Part shown: one piece after another, positions 25,950-35,802 of the stretch
Position numbering within the stretch: the first letter of the stretch is position 1
Layout: the number at the start of each line of letters is the position of its first letter
Assembly: GCA_029817715.1 (NCBI GenBank)
Contig: JARUPY010000381.1
Location: 1 to 64,000, forward strand
Reading direction: 5' to 3'
Length of the DNA: 64,000 nucleotides
Origin: Melastoma dodecandrum
Lineage: Eukaryota; Streptophyta; Magnoliopsida; Myrtales; Melastomataceae
Notes under the pieces: generated by a model
Told to the model about the DNA's origin: nothing
Databases searched by the model: none
What the model saw: only the letters and a program-made list of their open reading frames with translations
Translations under genes and position numbers: made by a program

Positions 25950-26152
25950 AGTTTGTGACAAAATTATATAATAAAATAAGTTAATGACAAAACAAAAAAT
26001 TTACTTGAGGACATAAGTTTGCCTATTTTAAATGCTAACTAACTTGTTGGGGGACTTCTTTTCAGAAAAGAATTAAATTAATATCGGGTGTATGACTATT
26101 TTATAAATCAAATGAAATCTTCGGACTAAACTTCTATAACCGAACGTATCCT

Positions 26153-26157
26153 CGTGC
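26153..26157. repeat. Target site duplication, left copy (CGTGC)
   Basis: The five bases CGTGC directly precede the left LTR. The same five bases directly follow the right LTR at 39069-39073. This shows a single insertion event and fixes both ends of the element. Confidence 0.93.
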
Positions 26158-27171
26158 TGTTCGCGTATAGAACGGATCACGTCGGAAATATTTGGCAAAG
26201 GACTCACAGGGACTGGATTGGGTCGCCAGTAAGAAGATGCACAATTTTATTTAAAATAGAATGCAAGTCTTACAATCTTGACGAATTAAGAACAGGGGCT
26301 TACAGCCATAAAAAATGAAAAGGGGGTGAGTGGTGACAGTGGAATCCTGTGACGGCGGAGAACTTGTGACGAAAGCCTTGGAAGCTCGCTCCGTCGGTGG
26401 TGGTCGCTGGCGGGAAGCTGTGACGAAGGCCCTACGAGCTCACTCCGTCTGTGGTGTCGCTGGCGGGGGTTGACGGCAAAGGCCCTACGAGCTCACTCTG
26501 TCGGTGGAAAGGGAGTTGACCTATAAACCAGGTCAAGGTATCTAATTTCCTAAGGTTGACGAACAAACTTCAGAGCTTTGGCTATGTATGGTCGTGTTTT
26601 GTCTTGAAAAATTCCTCTGCTATTTATAGAGGACTTGTACGTATTTAACACGTAACAGATAGATCGTGTTATAGATCGTGATCCCTAATATCGTGGGAGT
26701 GTCTCAACAACCTCCTTGATATATGGGATCACATTCCTGGACATTAGGATCAGTTACGATCCTTAACAAACGTGATTGAAAATGAATAAGTTTATTCCAA
26801 CCTTGTCGACTTGACTGATCTGTACGGACTACGACCGACTTGGTCGACTTATCCAGAATTCCGTCGACTTGACCCTACTAGTAGACTTAGCTACTGTTGA
26901 GTCATCTTGGTTGACTTTGATTACCATATTCCTTCGTCGTGAGTCGACCTAGTCGACTCCGTTCATAAATCGACTTAGTCAACTTCGTCATAAGTCGACC
27001 TAGTCGACTTCGTCATAAGTCGACCTAGTCGACTTCGCCATGGGTCGACCTAATCGACTTCGTCGTGAGTCGGCCTAGACGACTGTATCTTGGGCCGACT
27101 CGGAGTGTGACTTGAGTGATTACTGGGTTTCTGTTCTAAGCCCAGGCCCAAAATTATTTGCCATGTCAACA
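26158..27171 (-). repeat. 3' LTR of the Tat element
   Basis: 1014 bp, starting TGTTCGCG and ending TGTCAACA on the + strand. It matches the right LTR along its whole length. It differs by scattered substitutions, lacks a 12-13 bp local duplication (AGATCGT type) present on the right, and has one extra 21-bp GTCGAC unit. Confidence 0.94.
26790..27090 (-). repeat. GTCGAC-rich minisatellite inside the 3' LTR
   Basis: Imperfect units of about 21 bp built around GTCGACCTAGTCGACTTCG recur. The right LTR has the same array with one unit fewer (about 38715-38995). The palindrome GTCGAC is repeated about nine times. Confidence 0.8.
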
Positions 27172-27187
27172 TAAGCCCCCCTTTTAT
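27172..27187 (-). other. Polypurine tract
   Basis: On the minus strand AAAAGGGGGGCTTA lies directly before the 3' LTR start TGTTGAC. This is the expected position and composition of the primer for plus-strand DNA synthesis. Confidence 0.8.
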
Positions 27188-27367
27188 GCTGGGTTGGCTA
27201 TGCCGACTCAGCAGAAATCATACCCTATATAAAGGAGAGTCATCGTCCTTTTCCCGCACTTTTCTTCCTTGCTCAACACTTCTCCATCTTCTCCAAGAAA
27301 CCAGAAACCCTCGTTTCCTAGAAAACCCTTTGTCTCCCTTGCCAAAACTCCTTCGATCCTCAAAAAG

Positions 27368-30300
27368 ATGTCAACTTTTAAGTCTTTTGAGTTCCATAAT
27401 CTGCGCGCGGGGCCAACCGGACCCATTCCGGTCGCAGAGGATCAGGGGTCGGGCGTCACTCTTGGACCTGTCTTGCCAGAGCGTCTTTTCCCGAAGACGG
27501 TGCCGCTCAACTATCTCATCACTGAGAAGCCCATCCCGATTTGTCATCCCAACTTCGTCGATCCCCTCAACTGGGAAGGTCAGGGATCTTTCCTGTGTTT
27601 TCCATCTGCATCTAAGTCTGAGATGGTAGACTGGCTTGAGATGTGAGAGGAGCACTTTACAGAGAGATTTAGGAACCAGAGGATTTTGAGATTCTTTAGG
27701 ATGTCTGTGGCAAATAAGAACTGTGATCCCAGGGTTTGTTCGGCCATGCTACCTTTCTGGAATTCTGCTGTGAACTAATTCTATTTCCCAGAAGGCCCTA
27801 TGTCAGTTACATTGGCAGATGTGAAGATTTTGACTAAGTGCAAAATCAATGGCCGCCCTGTTCGACAGTACTCCCAGGCAGGCGATATTAATCCCAAGGG
27901 CGCCCTTCAGTACATGGAGGTGGTGAATAGGTATCTGAAGATGGCCTCAGCAGGCAAGAGGTCAGATGAGAGGTTGTCGACTGAAAGTTTTGGTGCCCGG
28001 GAAGAGGTCGAGTTCCTCAGCACCTGGTTGAGCAAATTCGTCTATTGCTTCCCTGGGAAGAAAGTTAGCCACACTTCTTATGCGGTGGCCAATTTTCTGA
28101 GGGAGACCGATGAAGAAATCTCCTGGGGTCCCTTCATTTTGGGTCTTCTTTATCACAATCTGGACAGAGCAACGTCTCAAATCAAGCCATTTCCAAGACA
28201 TCCAGCAGGAGGGTTGCTCTGGCTAGTTCATCTTTGGTCAGCCATATGGATGCCGGGATTGACTGGGTTCAAGGTCCCTTCTCCGCCCCCTGAAGCCTTC
28301 TATTATGGGGAAAGCATCCTAAATCAGTGCTGCCAGCGTAAGGATCAATGGCTTATGACATCGGTTACTGGCCATCTAAAGCACATAGTCGACTTCGGCA
28401 GGGTAGATCGACGCGACTGGGCACCCTTTCCAGGCGGCAAGACACTTGCTCAAGGAATCAATCCTCAAACTGCTCGTGGCTTCTGGAATGGAGTATTGAC
28501 CAGCAGAGATCTGCCAGTTATTTTTTATGGCTGCCTGACCTTTGAAGTCTATAACCCTCAACTGTGTGCAAGGCAGTTTGGGTTTATCCAAAGTGTAGCA
28601 GTCCCACTCGCTGACCCTGCCGGCGGCTTATATGGGGACAGGATGAAGAAGATTGTGTGCAAGTCGATCGACTCGAAGATCCTCGACTTGCTCAATCACA
28701 AGGCGCAGCTCTCCCAGATGTAATTCCCATCTGATACTTTTTCCTGTTTCGCCACACAGTTCTTCACCGTGTTGTGGTCGACTACATACGAAGAGCTGCG
28801 GGCCTTGATGCATTTCTTGGAGGACTCCAAGGAACCTGATTTTTACACCGATGACGCGCATATTAAAGCAAGAGGTAAGGACTTGGCCTTGTTTTAAGAG
28901 TATTGGGTTCTTAATACTAATCATAAGTTTTTCTCCTCTTTTAGGATCATTGCTTCCTCGGGGCTCTGGAAAACCCAAACCTAAAGCCCCCCTTGCCCCT
29001 GCTCCTTCTAAACTCAAGTCGACCAGCAAGGGGAAGGCTAAAGTTGCGAGCCCCAGGGAAGTAGCCAAAGGTGATTCCTCTAAGGCTCAATCTAGAAGCG
29101 CACCAAAGCGCAAAGCGGCCGAGAAAGAGGAAGAGGATCTTGAAGAGGTGCCTTTGTCTCAGAGGAGGAGACTGGTGAAGGCGTTGACTCCAGCGGCGAC
29201 TTCCTCTCCTAGGTCGCCAGTCATTGCAGCGGCGACCCCATCCAGGTCGCCAGCTGCTCCAGCGGCGACCTCATCTACCAAGGCACCAGCTGCGGTGCCA
29301 GTGTCTTCAGCTGCAGTCGACGCTCCACAAAGGCCGACCGCAGAGGTATGACTCTGATGACTCCAGTTTCTTGTTTTGAGTTTTCATATCTAACCCATAC
29401 TATATTGTCTAGGGAGAGGCTCCAGATGAGGATGATGACCAGCTTATCTCCCATGCCTTAGACAAAAGTTCAAAGGCTTCAGTCGCCAAGGTGAGTTTAA
29501 TTCTAAGCTGGTGTATCATTACTTTAGTTCATATATGAACTTTCGGTTCTGCATCATACTCTGTTTCAGGAACGGCACATCCCTGAGGCCTTGGTTCAAG
29601 AAGAACAGGTTGCTCTGGATGTCGCGATCCTGGTCGACCCACTGACTCGGTCGACTCGTGAGGAGGAAAACCAAGCTATTCCTTCTCCTCCAGTCCAAAC
29701 TCCTACACCAGCGATGGTATGTGTTCTTGTTTTAAACAGAACATAGTATTATCATTGCGATTTTAACTGGGGTACTTATATCCTTCCTTATAGGCTCGTC
29801 CGAAGAGGGTGAAGGTGCCTGCTGGTCGACAAAAGATTCCTACTCCCCCTTCTTCTTCGGACGAGAGCTCTAGGGATAAATTGCCTCCAGAGGTAAATAC
29901 TCGATCGCACGAGGTCGTTGGCTTTCTTAGGGTATTGTTTAACAACATTTTGCCTCTTATTCTTCAGGATACTGCTGCAGCGACTTCTAGGTCAACTAAA
30001 GACCGTGGGAGAAGCTTCACGAGGATATTGAAGAACTTTGCCAACTTCTGCTCATCGACCCCTTAGGCGTCAACGAATTTAGGAGGATGCAGAAGCTGTT
30101 GAAGAGAATCGAGGCATCCCCTCGGGTCACGGACGAAATATTGGGGGCCTGCAAGAGCTTCAGGTCGACGTTCTCGACTCGAAGATTCAGTCGATTAATA
30201 AAGCTCGAGAGCAGGCCTTTAAAGCTGCGCAGGACGCCCGCCAACGTTTGGTCGACGTGAAAGAGAAGCTGACCGAGGCAGAGAGACAAATAGAGTTCTA

Positions 30301-30508
30301 TACGAACCTCAAGAATGACCTGACTCGGCAGCTCGCGTCGATCAATACTCAAGAAATCGAGGAGCTGGAGGCCAATGCTGAGAAGGATAGAGAAAAGGTC
30401 GTCGACCTTTATGCCCAGCGAAACAAGGTGAACGCGAAGCGACGAGCTCGTGAATCCCTTGTCCTTGATTTCAAAGAAGTTGGCGGGTTATGGAAATTAA
30501 ATTTGTAA
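27368..30508 (+). pseudogene. Antisense plant-mobile-domain-like gene carried by the Tat element
   Basis: This gene runs opposite to the element. Probable exons are 27368-28719, 28760-28874, 28945-29345, 29413-29490, 29570-29716, 29794-29892 and 29968-30508, all joined by GT-AG introns on the plus strand. The first exon resembles the plant mobile domain (aminotransferase-like, PMD): a YFPEGPMSVTLADV motif, then FLSTWLSKFVY and a Trp-rich stretch. A Lys, Pro and Ala-rich linker follows, with nuclear-localisation-like KRKAAEKEEED and QRRR. The last exon encodes a probable coiled coil (around EKLTEAERQIEFY). The frame is broken by stops at 27644 and 27776 in exon 1 and by at least two shifts in the last exon, one at the G run 30143-30147. 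The phase across the first intron also fails. PMD proteins occur both in transposons and in host genes such as MAIN/MAIL1. What the passenger does for the element is unknown. Confidence 0.75.
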
Positions 30509-30639
30509 TCAAAGAACAATGCAATTCCATTGTTTTTGTTTCATTCAATAAATCAAGTTCATTGTGTCTCAAATGAATTTCTGCCCACTACGCGCAATTC
30601 ATTCTTCCAGACAACGTTACTGAAGCCTAGCGCGATTTC

Positions 30640-33600
30640 TTAGGAATTAAGCGCTTCCCAAATTAATGGAGTCCTTTGTTTTAGGATTTTATGGTGAGCT
30701 TCCCAGATAGTCGCGCGATAGGGTTTGAGATATTTACCATTAACCATTAATGGATGTCTGACCCCACTCATCGTCATAAGCCGATAACTATTAGATGAGT
30801 ATGTTTCACATACCTCATATGGACCTTCCCAATTAGGGGACCATTTACCCAAAACTTGGTCTTTCGATTTAAGGGGAAGCACCATCTTCCAAACCAAGTC
30901 GCCCACTTTAAAGTGCTTATGGACAACCCTTTTGTTATAATGCCTAGCAATCCTTTGTTTATGCACCTCGAGTCGGTCTATTACATCAAGTCGCTTCTTC
31001 TCTAATTCTTCCAATGCGAGGTACATTGCCTCGTCTTGTGAATCGGGGTGAGTCACCCTGAGCGACTTGTATCGAACCTCAATAGGTAGGACGGCGTCTT
31101 GCCCATATACTAGTGAAAAAGGGGTTTCCCCTGTGCTTTCTCTCTTAGTAACCCTTAAAGCCCACAAAGTGTCTTGTAATAGTTTGTGCCATCCTCTTGG
31201 ATTTGCACCAACCATTTTCTGAATATTGTTCTTTATGAGTTTATTGGTAGCTTCAGCCTGTCCATTCGCCTGAGGATAATAAGGTGTTGAGTTGGTGATT
31301 GAGAAACCAAACTCCGTAGCGAATTCTCGCATTTTCTCATTATTGAAAGCGGTGCCATTGTCCACTACAATATTCTGGGGAATTCCAAATCTATAGATGA
31401 TGGATGATTTGAGAAAATCGATCACTTCTTTATGATCGATCTTCTTATAAGCCTGAGCCTCGACCCATTTAGTAAAATAATCGGTGGCGACCAGAACATA
31501 GGCGTCACCTTTACTTGAGTGCGGATGGATTTCCCCGTTTATATCTAAAGCCCAAGACCTAAATGGCCAAGGCTTGATGACTGAGACCAAGTCGGACGCT
31601 GGGGCCCTTGTCACCGGACCATGTTTTTGGCACTCTTGGCATCCCCTAGCCATTTCTATGCAGTTCTTTAGCATCGATGGCCAGTAAAAACCATGTCTTT
31701 GGATAGTCCAAGACATTTTGGTGCCGGATTGGTGAGATCCGCATAACCCCTGATGAGTCTCTAACATAATTGGGGTCGCTTCGTCTAAGTCGACACACCT
31801 TAACAGGACTCCTTCTTTGGTCTTTCTGTAAAGTACCCCATCTATAAGGGTGTACGACAAAGCCTGAGTCTTAATTCTTTGGCTCGCCTTTTGTGTTGGG
31901 TCAGAAAGGAAGTCGGTGATTGGTTTCCTCCAATCCTTATCGCTTGTCATTATGTCCAGAGCGAACGCGTCGCTTTGGGGAGCTAGGTGGGAAACTATTT
32001 CTGGGATACAATCGCTTCCTCTTTTGGCCTTGTATCCTGAAGCCTTTTGGGCTAAGTCGTTAGCGATGGTATTTTCCCCTCGACCTACAAAGAGGAAAGT
32101 GATCGCTTCAAATCGCTCGACTAGCTTGCGGGCGACTTGATGATAGGGTGTGAGTTTCTCTTGGCATATAGAAGTACCATTCATCTGGTTAATCACCAGT
32201 TGAGAGTCCCCCATCACTGTGGCTTTCTTGGCTCCCAAGGTTAATAGTTCCTTCAGGAGCGTGATCAAAGCTTCATATTCAGTCGCATTGTTGGTGTGAG
32301 TTGCCGTAAAGCGATACGCTAGACGAACATCTTTCCCTAGTGGTGAAAGTATACGAAGGCCTATACCTACGCCGGATTTCGCCGAAGATCCATCAAACCA
32401 ACCCTGCCAGATGTCCTCAAGGGATTCTTCTTGGTCGAATGATACAGATGGATCGTGACTCACCAAGAAGTCGGCTAGAGCCTGTCCTTTCACCAACTGT
32501 TGGGATTTGAATCGCAGATCATACGCGGATAGCACTAAACTCCATTTACTAATTCTCCCAGTCAGTAGGGGACTTTCGAAAAAGTACTTTATGACTGGAG
32601 ACTTGGTAATGACATGAACCTCTTGGGATCCAATATAATGTCTTAGCTTAGTAACAGTATAAAAGACTGACAGGCATAACTTCTCCTTAATTGTATAGCG
32701 TTTTTCTGTAGCGGTTAGTTGTCTTGACAAATAGTAGACCGCTCTCTCAGTTTTGTCTTCTGCCTCTTGGGCTAACATGGCTCCGATGACCGATTCAATC
32801 GCTGCCACGTAAAGCAGATAGGGCTTTCCTATCCGAGGAGGGGCAAGCACAGGCGGCTTCATTAAATACTCCTTTAAGCCTTCAAATGCTTTTTGGTGTT
32901 CGTCGCTCCACACAAAGTTTCCCTTTGCCTTTAGTAAAGTCGAGAAGACTTCTGTCCGTCTAGCGACGTTACCAATAAATCGCCTAAGATAATTGACCTT
33001 TCCTAAGAAAGCCTGTAACTGCTTCTTGTTACTCGGAGGGTCTAATCTTTGAATGGCATTCACTTTGTTCTGGTCGATTTCTATGCCACGTTGATGAACT
33101 AGGAACCCTAGGAAATGTCCTTCTCTTACTCCAAAAGCACATTTGAGAGGGTTCAGTTTGAGCTGATACTTTCTCATTTGGATGAAAGCATTCCTAAGAT
33201 CATTAACATGCGACCTCTCGTCTTTTGATTTGACCACTATATCATCTATGTATACCTCGACTGTTTTGGCAATCGAAGCATCAAAAATGGCATTCATGGC
33301 TCGTTGGTAGGTTGCACCAGCGTTTTTAAGCCCAAACGGCATGACTACCCACTCGAAAATGCCTAAGGGACATCTGAACGCGGTTTTATGGATATCTTCT
33401 TCAGCCAAGAAAATTTGGTTATATCCTGAGAAACCATCCATGAATGACATAATTTGGTGCCCTGCAGTCTTATCGACTAAGTCGTCTGCAATGGGCATGG
33501 GATATTCATCCTTTGGAGTAGCACGATTTAGGTCTCTGAAGTCGATGCAGACTCTAATCTTGCCATTCTTTTTTATGACAGGGACTATGCTGGATATCCA

Positions 33601-34212
33601 TTCGGTGTACCTCGATGTTCTTATATACCCAGCTTTAAAGAGCTTCTTGACTTCTTCGAATACTGCCTGAGTGATTTCATGAGTCATTCTCCTTGGTGCC
33701 TGTTGGACTGGTTTAAATCCTGTTTTGATTGGCAACTTATGTTCTACAAGTCGGCGATCTAGGCCAGGCATTTCAGTATAGTCCCAGGCGAAACAGTCCT
33801 TGAATTCTTCAAGAGTAGCCTTAATAGAATTGAAAAGTTCTTTATTCATTGAAGAACTAACGAAAACGATCCGAGGGCTAGATTCCTCGCCTAAATTGAT
33901 ACTTACAAGCGGGTCACATGGCATCATAAGTGACTCGCGACCCTGGACACCGCCTAAGTCGATATCAATGGACTTAGATAAGCTAGCCTCAGCATTTGCA
34001 TTGTTTATTTGGCAACCTAATTTCCTAGACTTCCTAACATACTCCTGAAGTCGCTGGAGGATATCAGCGACTGCATAGTCTCTTCCTTCGTCACTGTCCA
34101 TACATCCCTTCGTGCAGGAGTCTATCGGGCCCCAACTCCGTCGCAGCACTTTCCTGGCTCTTAGGCGCCTCCCCCTTGTCGCCATTAGGACTGTTGTTTG
34201 TCTCGCCTCCAT
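30640..34212 (-). CDS. Tat element pol: reverse transcriptase, two RNase H domains, integrase
   Basis: A 1190-codon open frame. The reverse transcriptase spans about residues 155-345, with the first catalytic Asp in SFMDGFSGYN and the YIDD box at 321-324. The connection and first RNase H follow to about residue 570. A second, archaeal-type RNase H begins near WFDGSSAKSGVG, with the motifs TEYEAL and DSQLV; this duplicated RNase H is known from the Tat clade. The integrase has an HHCC zinc finger (HQGLCGSH and CQECQKHG) and a DDE core (ALDINGEI, VVDNGTAF, GQAEATNK). A C-terminal GPYEV-type module ends it. The open frame looks undamaged throughout. It overlaps the protease frame by 122 bp in a different phase, so expression would need a frameshift, or an indel has separated them. 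Confidence 0.95.
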   Translation of the reverse strand: MEARQTTVLMATRGRRLRARKVLRRSWGPIDSCTKGCMDSDEGRDYAVADILQRLQEYVRKSRKLGCQINNANAEASLSKSIDIDLGGVQGRESLMMPCDPLVSINLGEESSPRIVFVSSSMNKELFNSIKATLEEFKDCFAWDYTEMPGLDRRLVEHKLPIKTGFKPVQQAPRRMTHEITQAVFEEVKKLFKAGYIRTSRYTEWISSIVPVIKKNGKIRVCIDFRDLNRATPKDEYPMPIADDLVDKTAGHQIMSFMDGFSGYNQIFLAEEDIHKTAFRCPLGIFEWVVMPFGLKNAGATYQRAMNAIFDASIAKTVEVYIDDIVVKSKDERSHVNDLRNAFIQMRKYQLKLNPLKCAFGVREGHFLGFLVHQRGIEIDQNKVNAIQRLDPPSNKKQLQAFLGKVNYLRRFIGNVARRTEVFSTLLKAKGNFVWSDEHQKAFEGLKEYLMKPPVLAPPRIGKPYLLYVAAIESVIGAMLAQEAEDKTERAVYYLSRQLTATEKRYTIKEKLCLSVFYTVTKLRHYIGSQEVHVITKSPVIKYFFESPLLTGRISKWSLVLSAYDLRFKSQQLVKGQALADFLVSHDPSVSFDQEESLEDIWQGWFDGSSAKSGVGIGLRILSPLGKDVRLAYRFTATHTNNATEYEALITLLKELLTLGAKKATVMGDSQLVINQMNGTSICQEKLTPYHQVARKLVERFEAITFLFVGRGENTIANDLAQKASGYKAKRGSDCIPEIVSHLAPQSDAFALDIMTSDKDWRKPITDFLSDPTQKASQRIKTQALSYTLIDGVLYRKTKEGVLLRCVDLDEATPIMLETHQGLCGSHQSGTKMSWTIQRHGFYWPSMLKNCIEMARGCQECQKHGPVTRAPASDLVSVIKPWPFRSWALDINGEIHPHSSKGDAYVLVATDYFTKWVEAQAYKKIDHKEVIDFLKSSIIYRFGIPQNIVVDNGTAFNNEKMREFATEFGFSITNSTPYYPQANGQAEATNKLIKNNIQKMVGANPRGWHKLLQDTLWALRVTKRESTGETPFSLVYGQDAVLPIEVRYKSLRVTHPDSQDEAMYLALEELEKKRLDVIDRLEVHKQRIARHYNKRVVHKHFKVGDLVWKMVLPLKSKDQVLGKWSPNWEGPYEVCETYSSNSYRLMTMSGVRHPLMVNGKYLKPYRATIWEAHHKILKQRTPLIWEALNS

Positions 34213-35802
34213 CCTTAGTCGGGACTACTTCCTGTAGGACCTCATCTATGTCCTTGTCCGTGAAGTCGGGCCCCCATCCTGTCGGCATGATTGATCCCTC
34301 ATCAGGCTTGGGGTGAGAGGTGCCATAGCTCACAATGAAGTCGAACTTTTCGGAGGGTTCACCTAGGGGTCCGACGGTAGGGTCTCCTAGCTTGTAGCGT
34401 TGATCCAGGGTGAGGTCCTTGATCGTCTTGCATGTTTCTGCATGTAAAATGCCCTTGTCACAACAGGAGTATTCATCAGCCCTGATAGTCTCTATTTCAG
34501 AGTCAAGCCATAAAATCAACTCCCTATGCAAAGTCGATGGGATCGCGGCGGCTTTATGAAGCCAATCGCGTCCCAAAAGCGCATTAAACGAAGGGGCTAT
34601 GTCAATTACGAAGAAAGCAGTTTCCTGCTCGTGTCTTCCAACGCCTAAATGCACAGAGCATATCCCCAGGCATTCGAACTTCCTCCCATTAAAGCCGCTC
34701 ACAGCCACGTCAGTTCGCACCAACTCGCTAGGCTTGTACCCAAGTAGTCTAAACTTGGTGAGTGAGAGAACATTGACGGTGGCGCCGTTGTCTATTAAGA
34801 CTCGACCCACCAAAACACCGTCAAAGGTGGCTGCGATGTATAGCGAGTGCATGTGCTGTTTCACGCGATCCGATGGTTTCCTCAGCCAGTGCAGAGGGAA
34901 GCCAGATGGAAAAGAAGTGACCTTAGAGTCCAGGGTTTTACCTTTCGGCGCCTCCGACTTGTCGTTGCAGGCGAACTCCGCAGGAAAGGTGAGAGCGTTA
35001 CAGCTCACAAGGGGCCCTTGTTCTGCGTTGAAGTCGCAGGGCCTGTCTCCTCGTAGAGGAGTGTAGTCGAAGCTTGAGCCCGGGTTTTCCGAGTAATCAG
35101 TAGACTCGACCCGTTCAGGCTCCGCGACTTGTTTCTCTGCGGCTTGGTTCCCTTCCGAGGGTTGCATCGCAGGGGTCATCCTAGGCCTTTTTTGGGCGCG
35201 ACTTAGACGCCTTTCCTTTCTCTTCTGAGCCCTTAAGGGGGGCACAACCTTCCTTTCTACCTTCTGCCATTGAGACGAAGGGTTAAGGGCTTTGACGAAT
35301 TTTGGTTTCTTAGAACCAAAAGGGAGTCAGCTTACCTCCACGAATCTGCCGTCGACTGGGTCATATCCCACTTGCACTGAAGTATTTTCTGGTCTATTCG
35401 AGGAAGGTTTGCTAGGGTTCGAATTACCTGTACCCTCGGGGCGGACCGCTTTCACTAACATCTCCCCTTTTGCGGACAAGTCGACCAGCCGCAAGAAATA
35501 GTTGACGCAGCATGCTGTGCAGAGCTGGGTAATAAGTATCCGATTGTGGGCGATCAGCTTGCATTTCTGGCACAATAGCTTCTCGTCCAAGAATTGGGCG
35601 ATAGGAGGTCCCCTCCGCAATTCCTGGGGGTCGACTGTCTGTGACGCATATCGAGGCCTGCGACCTGCAGCCTGTTGGGGTCGGTCTACTCCCTTATACT
35701 CTTCCACATGTCTTATCTCCTTGACAGGGGTAGTCCTAGTGTATCCCTGCTTGATGACTCTCTGGCCAGACGAGTCTATAAACTCAAGTCGCCGTGCCGG
35801 GC
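34091..35802 (-). pseudogene. Tat element protease region, with one internal stop
   Basis: A single reading frame extends from inside the 3' end of gag to 34091, interrupted once by TGA at 35327-35329. It carries a retropepsin-like motif, VLIDNGATVNVLSL, where the catalytic Asp is followed by Asn-Gly rather than the usual Ser/Thr-Gly, and a downstream LLGRDWLHK that fits the end of the fold. Upstream of the stop is a Cys-rich patch, CQKCK and CTACC. The frame differs from both gag and pol, so two phase changes are needed to make one polyprotein. Confidence 0.8.

Larger units (their letters stand above)
23345..26152. other. AT-rich, repeat-rich intergenic block
   Basis: No coding region. The block contains two pairs of diverged direct repeats (listed separately) and a promoter-like patch near 24500-24620, with site II motifs (GGGCCC, TGGGCT, TGGGCC) followed by an AAG-rich leader-like sequence but no open frame. 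A poly-A run lies at 25392-25404. The left target duplication of the large retrotransposon ends this block. Confidence 0.5.

Noticed and set aside
26790..27090. CRISPR-like direct repeat array
   Set aside because: The units are degenerate, nearly contiguous, without unique spacers, and sit inside a plant LTR. It is a minisatellite.
35417..35440. GGGTTCGAAT resembling a tRNA T-loop
   Set aside because: It lies within the retrotransposon protease-region reading frame and no acceptor or anticodon stems can be formed around it.
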